A DNA stretch of 64,000 bases from Antedon mediterranea. Its lineage: Eukaryota > Echinodermata > Crinoidea > Comatulida > Antedonidae. Position 1 is the first letter of the stretch, and each line of letters starts with the position of its first letter. The notes under the pieces are model-generated. The model ran no database searches. It was given only the letters and a program-made list of their open reading frames with translations, and had not been told where the DNA came from. Both the position numbers and the translations under genes were made by a program. Location: positions 12,531,001-12,595,000 of the forward strand of contig NC_092674.1 of assembly GCF_964355755.1 (NCBI RefSeq), in the 5' to 3' direction. This document shows, piece by piece, positions 47,701 to 57,900 of the stretch.

Positions 47701-48668
47701 ATCCTTATTGCAGCTTAAAAGAAGCTATACTGGTATTGAGCGCAGTAACATCTGACAAACGGCGGGCTTTGATAACTACTGTAAAATCAACAGGGGCTAA
47801 ATTTGAACCAGAACACTGGGTTAACCCGATATTAATCACGAAGATGCCCTGGATTATTTATCATCATATTTTAAATCAGATGTAATTGGAATTCTATAAA
47901 CCTCAGCTTCATCCCTATTTCTAGATAAATGCCATTCATACTCATTGAGAGTTGGCTGGTTTATTTAGCAGAAACCAGATATCCTTTAACTTGCATCAGC
48001 TTAAACTTATTTTAGTTTGACCAAAATTATGCAAAAATCCCTCCTACTCCCCTTGGGAGTTTTCTGCCGCTAGTTAGACCCCCCTCCAAGGCAATTATTG
48101 TTATTGATTATACGTAATTAGTTAGCTTAGCAATGATCTATGCCTCAAAAGCTCGGACGAGTTAGAATTTGAGGGGAAATGTCATAGGTCAAGGTCACAA
48201 CTAACAAAAAACTATTTTACTGCCTAGAGACCACAGTTTGTATCCAATTCTCACTAAATTTAGCCACAATGATCAATGATTCATCATATAATTGTGGTTA
48301 CATTTTGAAGAATCAGGGTCAAAGATCAAGGTTCACAAAAAACAAAAAAAAACTTGAACCTGCGACCTCAACTGTGAGAGGCTGGATACATAATCATTAC
48401 ACCAAACTTTCATCCACAACTTTGCAGTGTGTAGTTAGCCTATTTACACTAATAAAAAAAAAATAAAAAATAAAAATATATATATATATTTTCCAGAGAC
48501 ATTTTATGTAGGGGAATTTTACAGTAGGCGGAGGTTTGTACTCTCAGAGTACCCTCTAGTTGGAACTGTTATTTGTAATAGTACAGGCCTAATTTAAATG
48601 CAGAAGCTCACAGTAAGTTTACGTCGTTGTACCATTGTTTCCTGTTAATTGGAATGTAATCAGTTTTT
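47701..48668. repeat. repeat mix with a tRNA-like SINE piece and a Helitron end
   Basis: On the minus strand at about 48350-48425 there is a degenerate tRNA-Glu-like sequence (GGTGTAATGATTATG as A box, CCTCTCAC around the anticodon, GCAGGTTCAAG as B box). 48519-48540 has the hairpin GTACTCTCAGAGTAC followed by CCTCTAG and T, the form of a Helitron 3' end. The start of that element was not found. No protein gene. Confidence 0.4.
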
Positions 48669-48726
48669 ATTATAGTGATTTCTGATTTGACAAATTAAAT
48701 TTGTCAAAACCAGAAATCACTATAAT
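48669..48726. repeat. inverted repeat with about 28-bp arms
   Basis: ATTATAGTGATTTCTG...TTTGACAAATT faces its near-inverse directly, with one or two mismatches. It lies in a segment whose inverted homologue at 38400-38620 has only one arm, so the second arm was added here. Confidence 0.75.
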
Positions 48727-49348
48727 GTATGACTGATGAGTTCAAGTTCAATCTGAAAACATCACTGATGACACAAATTATAGCTAAACATTAATTATTA
48801 TTGTCAACATAATCGAGTTGAAGGTATTGCTGTATATGTACGTAAATATCATAGTATAGCATACTGACAAAAAACGTTACATAAGGTAATTAGTCTATTT
48901 TCGTATACTAAGCGACTTACATTTTCTATACCTGACATAATTATTTGAATTATGTATATCCCAATATATTTGGTTGGTGTCATAATAGGCGATTTTAAAC
49001 TCTCATAAACATGCAATGAAATCCTCGTTATTGAAAAAAAAATCTATTTATTAATATTAATATAATATGTTTTCTCTTTTTACTTGGTTAGATAAAACAT
49101 GTTACCGAGAAACGGCAAACATTCTAGTTTAAATTCTTTATGTTAAGTACCCACAGATTGAACTATTTTCTGTAAGCTTAAATAGGTTTTCTTTTCGTTC
49201 ATGTGTTGGGAATAGAAAATATTTCTCTTCAAACAGTTTCCAAAATATTGGTACACAACAATGAAAAAAAAAATGTGTGTTAAGTTCTCGGTTACGGTCA
49301 ATAGAACCATTCTTGCGACAGAGTTGAACTTCGAAAATACCGGTCAGA
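48727..49348. repeat. unit-derived segment before the TIR element
   Basis: 48990-49348 resembles 15240-15635 and 38640-39000 (including GTTAGATAAAACA and GGTACACAACAATG landmarks). Non-coding. Confidence 0.45.
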
Positions 49349-49352
49349 TGTA

Positions 49353-51487
49353 CAGTGGGGGAAAGGCACTTCGCGTTTTGACCGTTAAATCGTGTAAAAT
49401 CGACTTACTTCCGCATTGACGATTTTGAAGCGCCACCTATCGTTGAAAACTGAAACCACGATTTTTCGTCGCCTAGCAAATAAGTGCTGTTTTATTTTAA
49501 GCTCTCATGAATATTTATGAACCGCCCAACATTACCTATTATGGTAAAAGCATTTCCTAATAAGTATAATTGGATAACCAATCGGTTTCCTTCAAAGAAA
49601 CCAAAGCTAATACAATACATTCGGCGACTGAAGTCGGGACTCGTGAAATTTATAAATGTGGTACGATTTGACTACTGTTTTGTTGTCCATTTTCTGTCCA
49701 TAGTCGGAGGTGCATCCCAACAAATTACAAAAATTATAATCAATTGTTTTATCAAGAATAATATTAGTTTAATCGTTTAATCGAGTATGATATATTTCTA
49801 TCCTGTTAAAAATTTGTTGGTGTATTCTCAGGCCTCGAAAGGTAGGTACATTTTGTAGCTGTGAGCGTGGTTTCGGCAACGCGAGACACGTGTATCAGTA
49901 TAGGCGATAGCGAGACGTGTGTTGTACTGTGTTGATGCTGATCCGATAATCGTTAAGTTGTACTGATTACGAGTATCATTGGTCCTGGCCGGCCTAGCCT
50001 GGTCATCTGATCCTCCCAAAAAATACTTTTTTCAATCAGTATTAATATTATTATTTTTTTTTTCATTTATTATTTGATTTATTAGGCTCAATAGATGCCT
50101 AGCTAGGCTACTACTAGTTGGCCTAGATTATATAAATAATAATAGTAAATACTGTAATTTAAATAATAAAATACAGCCCCCCCGTTTTACTTCTTAGGAC
50201 ATCATATAATATTATAATTATATATACAGCCAGACATTAACATTTTTTTTAAATAATATTTATTATTTTTTCTGACACTTTCAGGAATCGTTGATGATGC
50301 AGAGTTCTTCGTCATTGTGACTTCAAATTGAGAGTGAAGTGGATAAAAAGATGACACCGGTACCTACCGACATTGTCATACCCAAACTATAATTTAATAA
50401 TTTAAAACAAAATGTTGAATTGCAAATAATATATGTATGTTGCAGAGGATTTAGATGAATTACAATACAAATGTTTTATGTTGAATGCGAGTTATACTCT
50501 GTAAATTATGTTATTGTCATGTGGTAGACCTTAAAAATTGAATATTTATTGTATGCTAGGCCTATATTATATTTTATTAATACTATTACTGTATTACTAT
50601 TATTTATATTAACAGTACTACTATAGTTGAATAAATAATTTGTTATTCAATCTAATTGCTTATTTGTTCATCGATAACAAAACAATTGTAAGCAAGTATA
50701 TAACAGTTCTTGTTAGCCGCTTATTTCAGGTCATATTATTAATATTAGCTAGGCCCGATCACAACGTCACTAAGTGACTTTCCGCCCCTGGAACAATCGT
50801 TCGCTAAATAGGGCTAGGCCTCGGACTCGTATAAAAGCTATTATAATAGTTATGATAAATATTCCTCAACTAAAATGTATATTGTGATAAATAAACAAGT
50901 AATAATATACGTTGTATTGGAATGTATTTATTTATATGAATTCTTATACGCGGACAATTATAAACATCGCGTATATCGTTCGCTATAAATAAATTCATAA
51001 ACACGATGACGACGTGTTTACAAAATGGCGGTTTCGCTAGTTTTCGATGGAACAAATAGAGATACCTTTAGTTTGAATAGTCGGAGCTGCATCCCAACAA
51101 CCGAATTTTGTATCTTAATATCGTATTCTGTGGATTATTAATTTTTCTAACAGGGATTTTAAATTCAGGACTGTTCAATTTTTCTAAATATTTTATTTTA
51201 ACGATTTTCTAGAGTAGGCTACAATTTCGGAAAAAAGACATTGGTTTATTTTGCCGTTAAATTATAGATTATCGTTTTGTTCAAATACATTTAATTTTAC
51301 ATGACAATATATCACAACCATTTATGAATTTATTTCACTAACAATATTTTTCCGATAATCAGCTAAATTTACAAATATTGTGTTTTTCAAACACCCTAAA
51401 ATTTAGCAATTTTGAACTAAATTAGAAAAGTAGGGCGCCCTCTCCGAGTCGAAATTTGACACGATTTGTCGACTGGCTCTCCCACTG
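49353..51487. mobile_element. non-autonomous TIR DNA transposon with TGTA duplication
   Basis: A 2135-bp insertion starting CAGTGGGGGAAAG and ending CTCTCCCACTG, flanked by TGTA (49349-49352 and 51488-51491). Homologous units without it (for example 15630-15645) show the target uninterrupted. No transposase was recognised; the largest plus ORF, 49517-49780, is a basic 87-residue frame of unknown meaning. A segment TAGTCGGAG.TGCATCCCAA occurs twice in the same orientation (49704 and 51080), suggesting a nested or internally duplicated structure. Confidence 0.65.
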
Positions 51488-51491
51488 TGTA

Positions 51492-52339
51492 AAAACAAGT
51501 AAAACAGAATAAATTAGCAATTGTCACTGCATACTCATCCTTCAAACTAGCCGCCATCAAGCAAACACTCAATTCACACTCATTCAGATAAACAAAAAAA
51601 TGCACTTATTTTCGGATTATTTTTTTCTTACTTAATTTGTGTATTATTTTATATTAATGTACATCGTTTTTATTTAATATTATGACTCCAATTATATATT
51701 GGAAATAAGGATTTGATCGAGTCGACTTTAGATTTGCAAGTAACAGAGAAGCATTTCTCTTGTCCGTTGTCAGAAGGTTATTGAATCTTTGTTGATGATT
51801 TCTCTAATACCTATATGTAATTAACCGCTTTACGTCAATCTGTGTAGTAGGTACTAACAATAATATGTATTAGAACTCTAGTAACTGTCCTTTTCTGATA
51901 TCTATCTTCGACTCAATGTATTTCATTTCTTTCATGAATATGAACAGTTTATCTTAAATGAAAGTTGAATTGAATTTGAATTGCTTGTTTATTGTATTAA
52001 CCATTTTCTGTAATTTTAGTATTAATTTCTTTAAAATGAATCTTATGAGCGTTAGTTTTACAGCAACAATAGTACTTTATTTAACATTTTATAATAAAAA
52101 TAAATTACCTTGGATATGAATAAGTACAACACCGTGTTTGATATTATCAAGAAGTGATAACAGTAAACAATTGTATGAATATGCTTGATAAATAAATAGA
52201 CATAGCAGTCAATGAATTATTCAACAATTAGTATAATTGTGTTTGTTTTAGAATACAATATTGTGTGTATAAATGTACGTGGCGGAGCGTTTATTAGAGG
52301 GTGGAGGTTGGATATTCCAAAGATGTTTTATTGGCGAGG
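51492..52339. repeat. unit-derived segment after the TIR element
   Basis: Continues the unit at ACAGAATAAATTAGCAATTG (as at 15660) and then AT-rich sequence; 52080-52335 resembles 46060-46190. No gene. Confidence 0.45.
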
Positions 52340-54412
52340 GGCGTTTATTCAAATATTTGCGGTAGGCCTAATTGGTATAATCAATATATTATTTAGTTTA
52401 AATCAAACACCAAGTAATGACAATCATTACCCAAAAAGAAAATTAGAATATTTAATAATAATAAGCCTTGGCTCACAAAAGATGTAAGAAAGGAATTACT
52501 TAAGAAATATATTGCATCCAAAAACAAATGCAACGAGATGGAAAAGAAAAAGATTCAAAAATGTGTAAATAATAAAATCAAAGCATGTAAAAAAGAATAT
52601 GAAGAAAAAATTGAGAACAAATTCAAGTGCCGGGACACCCGTCAGGCCTGGAATGGAGTTAGGAAAATTACAGGTATGGGGAAGAAAAATAATGAAATTG
52701 AACACAGTTTTAAACCAAATGATTTTAATATTTTTTATTCTAGATTTGATGAAATAAATTTTAAATGTGAAATGACTGCATCTGCTGAAGGGTTTAAAAA
52801 TGAAATGAATGATAAAAGTGCAATAAAAATTGATGTAGATGATGTTAAGAAATATATGGAAAGGGTAAATGTTAGTAAAGCAAAGGGTCCGGACGGTGTA
52901 TCAGGGCGTTTGATTAGATCATGTGCCTCTCAGCTTTCACCAATAATAAGCCAGCTTTTCCAGTGTTCACTGAATACGGGGGTGGTACCTGATCTATGGA
53001 AGGTCTCTGAGATTATACCTGTTCCGAAAATGTGTAACCCTAAAATCATTAACGACTTCAGACCAGTGGCATTAACATCTATTCTAATGAAGATCCTTGA
53101 GAAAATTGTTAGAAGTCAACTAATGTCTGAATGTAGTGATTTTATGGAATACTAACCAATTTGCATATTAATGTAATATAGGGGTCGATGATGTAATTAT
53201 AACCTTGTTAGACCTGGTGGTTTCACGTTTAGATAAGAAGGGGACCTATGCTCGAGGGCTACTCATAGACTTTTCATCTGCATTTAATTTGATGCAGCCT
53301 CATATTTTAATGAATAAAATGTCTGAATGGAAGGTTAATACTTACCTTGCTCTATGGGTTGGTGATTTTCTTACAAATCGGCAACATTATGTTAAAGTTG
53401 GTAAATCTATCTCAGAGATTAGAAGGATCAACTCTGGTGCACCCCAGGGGTGTTGTCTGTCACCAAGTTTATTTACAATATATACTAGTGAATATCGATC
53501 TTCATGTAGCATTGTGTCATATAATCAAATACGCAGATGACATGGTACTGATTGGTCTATTGAAAAATGCTGACGATCATGTGTATAAGGCTGAATATGT
53601 TAAATTAATGTCATGGTGCAATGACAATTACCTTAAGATTAATTTTAATAAAACTAAAAAAATTATATGGGATTTTAGGAAAAAGAAAAATGAAAAGAGT
53701 TATCTGATAGTTAATGATCAGACAATTGAATGTGTTCATGAACCAAATATCTTGGTACACATATTGATGATCAACTTAGTTTTGAAAAAAATACGGCCGA
53801 GATAATTAAGAAAGGTCACCAAAGGTTATATTTCCTAAGAAAGCTAAATAAATTAATGTTAGCTGTGGTACTCTAAAATTATTCTATGAAACAGTTATTC
53901 AATCAGTACTAGTTATCTCTTTTATTGCTTGGTTCGGTAATTTAAATGAAACACACAAGAAAGGTCTCATTAGAATTACTAAGATAGCATCAAATATAAT
54001 TGGTTGTACGGTTAATGATTTAAAATATCTTTATGAAAAACAGGTCCTAAGTAAATTAAGTAAAATTTTAGAAGATAAGAAACATCCATTGCATATGATA
54101 TTTTTTAAGAACAAGTCAGACCGGTTACGGGCTCCTAGAGCTGATACGTCAAGAAACCGACTGTCTTTTGTACCAAATTCAACTCATATTTTTAACTCAA
54201 AGATTGTTAGATCATAATAGCGCACATGCAATATATATTTTAAAGTTTTACTGTTGATGGATGTTTTAATTAATGTTTTTAAATTGTAAATTTGTTCTAT
54301 GTATGATGTAATTATGAATGTTTTACCATATTTTTCTGTCGAGGAAAACAATTTTTCCATGTACAATTTAGTATATATGGAACGAATAAAGATTTGATTT
54401 GATTTGATTTGA
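52340..54412 (+). mobile_element. CR1/L2-superfamily LINE, 5'-truncated
   Basis: About 2.07 kb with the reverse-transcriptase region, a C-terminal tail, a 3' untranslated part and a TTGAT-type tandem tail (54391-54412). It sits within a copy of the 46100-46330 segment, whose two halves continue on both sides. The endonuclease part is missing. Confidence 0.75.
52430..54220 (+). pseudogene. LINE reverse transcriptase, frameshifted
   Basis: Frames in order: K-P-W-L-T-K-D-V-R-K start (about 52460), then 52538-53155 with the fingers/palm start (S-K-A-K-G-P-D-G-V-S-G, W-K-V-S-E-I-I-P-V-P-K, D-F-R-P-V-A-L-T-S). 53205-53540 has L-L-I-D-F-S-S-A-F-N and G-A-P-Q-G-C-C-L-S-P, and 53347-53805 has K-Y-A-D-D-M-V-L-I-G, so all catalytic Asp residues are visible. 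A later frame (about 53800-54220) gives the tail with Q-R-L-Y-F-L-R-K-L and F-I-A-W-F-G-N-L, then P-R-A-D-T-S-R-N-R. About 20-40 residues are lost near 53155, with three or more frameshifts. The pattern is that of Rex1/L2/CR1-type LINEs. Confidence 0.85.
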
Positions 54413-55380
54413 TCATCAGTTAATAAGAAACACGTTTTAAACGGCTTGCAACATGAACCAAAGCATCACTGGTCTCAATGACGATGCAGTACATACAGAT
54501 AGCGCGCAGTCTGTTCAAACATAACAGCAACTCAACAACTCAGCTACCAATCGGCTATATCGATTTCTGATATAATTTTATATACTGATTTTACAATTTT
54601 CCCTGCAAAATACCTCGATGATGTTTTAATATGCTGGACTTTTTTTTTGCAGTATAATTTCATTTTGTTTAAACTACAGGCGTTGCCCGTGAAAAAAAAC
54701 CCCTGCCGATGAAATTAGAAATGTTGTTTTAAAACTTTCTATAATATCTGCCTAAGAGAGAAATTTGAACAATGGAATAGAACATGAACTCAGTACTTTT
54801 GGATTTTAACCCACGAAGCCTCAACCTTTGCAATCGAACATTTTACCGGCACAAACGAAGCAAATTGAAAAAGTCAACATGTTGCTGATCTGGTAGATAC
54901 CATTGACATGTTAGCGAAACAATACGCCATGTGTCTTAGAAAAGATAGTATTAAGGTTTTTTTTATTTTCTGATGTCATCGGTAGACTTTTAACGGCGGT
55001 AAAGTTACTTCCGAGTTCGTTATCACTTTGCGATGTCCGGGTTGCAACTACAAATTCGCTGTAGTCACAATAAAACATCTGTACGAAACTCGTGCAGCTG
55101 TCCCACATGTGAACGTGACATGTACATTGATATACATTTGAGTAAAAATATTCCATATTTCTCTCTTTAAACAAACTAAAAAAAATGAACTAATTTATAT
55201 TAATTATACTGTATATGGTTTGGCTATTTAATATTATTGTAACTCAGACTGTTTAAAACTTAATGAAGAAATAGCTCATAATGTTTAATATGTTATAAAT
55301 TGTGTATACACTACGATACGACGTGACGTTATTATTACAGTAGTAGACAATGTATAAATATTATAATGTACCGATGATAA
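54413..55380 (-). repeat. start of ankyrin cassette B and repeat remnants
   Basis: 54470-54570 is the second half of the LINE target segment. 54650-54760 is a shortened version of 16000-16210. 54930-55380 matches 16660-17100, the far end of the cassette. No gene supported. Confidence 0.5.
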
Positions 55381-55949
55381 TCTATATATAAATTATGGTT
55401 AATTCTGACAAAGGCGAGCACAATGCAAACACTTCGGTACAAATCTCCGCCTTGGATACCTACCTTATCTCTCCCAGATGTACCGCGAAACGTAGATTTG
55501 ATAACATTAGTTTTCACATCGACGCTATTGTTCCATATTTCAATCTTAGGAAGATATTATAAAGGGTTTTATAAGAAATTTTCTGATTTCAATCAGTAAA
55601 TTTTAACTCTACGCGCGGTAGAAGTAATTTCCGGGTTCACGGTAAGGTGTTGGTTTCAACCAGGGAGTTGTAAAACAACTACCTGTTTCAAGTGCTTGGT
55701 GGCGATAGCCATTTTGTGTTTTTGTTTATTTTCGGACCGCGCGTGTGAAGGTATATAATATAATCATCTAATACACTTAGGTTAGTGAGTACGTTTAGTT
55801 TTACGAATATCAAAAGCATAGTAACCGACCGAAATTGTCCAGGCCAGAATGTCCTTCTAAAACTGTTTACGACAAGAGTCATTATTATTCCGAGAACCAT
55901 CGTCTACACTTCCTAGAGGGGGAGCGAGAGAAGCGAGCTCACCCTCTAG
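55381..55949 (+). mobile_element. Helitron 3, short non-autonomous, plus orientation
   Basis: 569 bp, beginning TCTATATATAAATTATGG after an A and ending in the hairpin CTAGAGGGGGAGC / GCTCACCCTCTAG around GAGAGAAGCGA, last bases CTAG, followed by T. The surrounding cassette sequence continues across it. Same end architecture as Helitrons 1 and 2 but with different stem bases. No coding capacity. Confidence 0.75.
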
Positions 55950-57220
55950 TAATTATTATTAATATTTATAAAGATTAAACAAGTTATTACCAAGTGTGAC
56001 ACCAGTTGTTACAAAACCTTGGTTAATCTGACTTTGCAATTTCAAGATTAACCTTGACGAGGCAGCGGTGTTCCGAACCATGTGAGGGGTACAACCGTGC
56101 AGTTCTCGACAATTTAGTTGCAACAAAAATGATCTGTAATATGACCCGCGATGTGGTTGCTTCATTTAGGTATGTTATTACTGACACGCCCTTTAAATTG
56201 TAAAATTAAACACTTTTTAAATCACACTTAATTATATAGTAATATTATTATTAATGTGTGTAACACTTACTTTGGCCTGAAGATCCAATTTAGCACCTTC
56301 CTTGAGCAAAATAGTGCAAACATCTGTGTGGCCGTTTTGTGCAGCCAAATGTAAAGGTGACCATCCATCCTGAAATATTACAAACTATGTTATAGTAATT
56401 TTTCTCTAAACAAAATATTATAATATTGTCCTGAAATCAATACGATGTGATCAATTAAAAATGACATTATAGATTTAGATAATGCTACATTATTAAATTA
56501 AATCAAGAGTATCAGCCCTTGATGTTTTCTTGAAGATAATGTATTGTATATGTATACATTTGTCTTTCTTGTATAACATTTATTATATAAGTGCTTTATA
56601 AATCTATAAAACAAATAAGTGGGGTTTTTTTGCCTTAAAAATAAACACTTCATCCGATAGTGCTAACTAGTCTGAGTGTAAATTATGATAAACTGGCAGT
56701 TAGCTAAAATATCCATACTTTAAATTCTGTTCAGGTAACACATTTTGACTGCTAAATTCTTATCATTCATGGTTTCATTTTACCGTTACTTGGAGGGGAT
56801 ATGTTTTTTTAAATGTTTTATAAAATCAAATAAAAATCTCGATTCATATCTATTTATTTTATCATTTTGCATAAAATACAGTGTTGCTCTACAGTACCAT
56901 CCAAAAACAGAAAACTGAAAAAAAAACACGAAATATCATTCTCTAACATTCAGTGCCCTAAAGGCATATGGTAATGATTACAGAATCTATTACGAGAGGT
57001 GATGGACCTTTTCTTTGAACGTCAAAATAGTGCATTGGATAGGTTGGGTCCTCAGTAAAGTATCTTATAAAAATGAATACTGTAGTCCTATACGTGATGC
57101 ATAACTAACAATACGTTCCAGCTAATTCCTACATGTGGTCTTGGTAAACTATAAAACAAGGAATAATGAGAATACTTTCAATGACAGATTTATAAAAAAA
57201 AGATGTACAGTATGCATAAT
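55950..57220 (-). repeat. ankyrin exon cassette B
   Basis: Contains the shared downstream block (56030-56170), exon B and about 800 bp of conserved upstream intron down to GACAGATTTATAAAAAAAAG (57182). Diverged from G/F/E by roughly a tenth of positions and several indels. Confidence 0.7.
56271..56369 (-). CDS. ankyrin repeat exon B (single repeat, internal exon)
   Basis: 99-bp phase 0 exon, the closest of the set to the ankyrin consensus: D-G-W-S-P-L-H-L-A-A-Q-N-G-H-T-D-V, then I-L-L-K-E-G-A-K-L-D. Acceptor TTTCAG, donor GTAAGTGT. Compared with exon A, eight codons differ (3, 7, 8, 11, 20, 24, 31, 32) and none is silent. Compared with E/F/G, eight differ (1, 3, 7, 8, 11, 19, 27, 32), again none silent. 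Confidence 0.87.
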
Positions 57221-57655
57221 GTGACTTGTTTTATTGTTAAATAACTATGTAACTATGCATTTTTTGATAGGGATGTAATGGGATAAAACGATCAGCATTA
57301 CATTCCCTTTCCGATGGATGGATGGTTCAGTGTGGAATGTCGGCCATTTTAAAATACAAATGGCACCTAACTCTTTTGAATTCAGCAACTCAAGAATAAC
57401 AAAGTTAGCCAATAAAATCTATTTTGGCACACATATCGAGCTGGAGCTAGTTTTCCTTACATATATGTGACTGTATTATACCGTATCATAATGTAGTATA
57501 TTTTAAATTTTGACATGACATAATAAACATTGAAAGTTCTTTCTAACCTATTTTTTCTCGGGGTACGCGCCGCCGTCTTCTTTATATCTTGACATAGATT
57601 GTATATTGTTTTCAATAAGCCGTGCGGAGGATTCAGGTAATGTCTCTTAGTATTA

Positions 57656-57694
57656 ACAGGGAAGAGTTAAATTACGTAAATTAACTCTTCCCTG
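57656..57694. mobile_element. 39-bp palindromic insertion with 6-bp duplication
   Basis: Insert starts ACAGGGAAGAGTTAA and ends TTAACTCTTCCCTG, flanked by GTATTA (57650-57655 and 57695-57700). The homologous site at about 33992-33997 has GTATTA once and no insert, which defines the boundaries. Too small to be an ordinary transposon. Confidence 0.7.
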
Positions 57695-57729
57695 GTATTA
57701 AAGGCTAACACCGCGGCTTTAAAATGTAT

Positions 57730-57865
57730 ATTATGAATATAGATTGCTGAACCACCACTCATTCGTCCAAGACGGGAATCATTTATTAAGTTGTCATTTT
57801 CAAGATCTATTATATTCGATTTATTGTCGTCAAACCATGTCTCTGACATTACAATTACTGTAAAT
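57730..57865 (-). pseudogene. LINE AP-endonuclease scrap
   Basis: The minus frame gives V-M-S-E-T-W-F-D-D-N followed by L-I-N-D-S-R, then G-G-S-A-I-Y-I-H-N. This spacing matches the S-E-T-W ... G-G-V-A-I-Y-I block of apurinic endonucleases in CR1/L2-type LINEs. Only about 45 residues remain, without the rest of the element. Confidence 0.65.
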
Positions 57866-57900
57866 GTATGACTTAATGACGTTATTATTACATAGTACAG

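Larger units (their letters stand above)
57221..57900. repeat. repeat-derived stretch between cassettes B and A
   Basis: 57470-57730 resembles 33900-34025 and 59690-59885. It contains a 39-bp palindromic insertion (57656-57694) and a LINE endonuclease scrap (57730-57865). A small hairpin formed by GGGATGTAATG and CATTACATTCCC lies at 57269-57310. No host gene. Confidence 0.5.

Noticed and set aside
48350-48425. functional tRNA-Glu gene
   Set aside because: Stems are not maintained and the 3' side runs into a T/A-rich tract; at best a SINE remnant.
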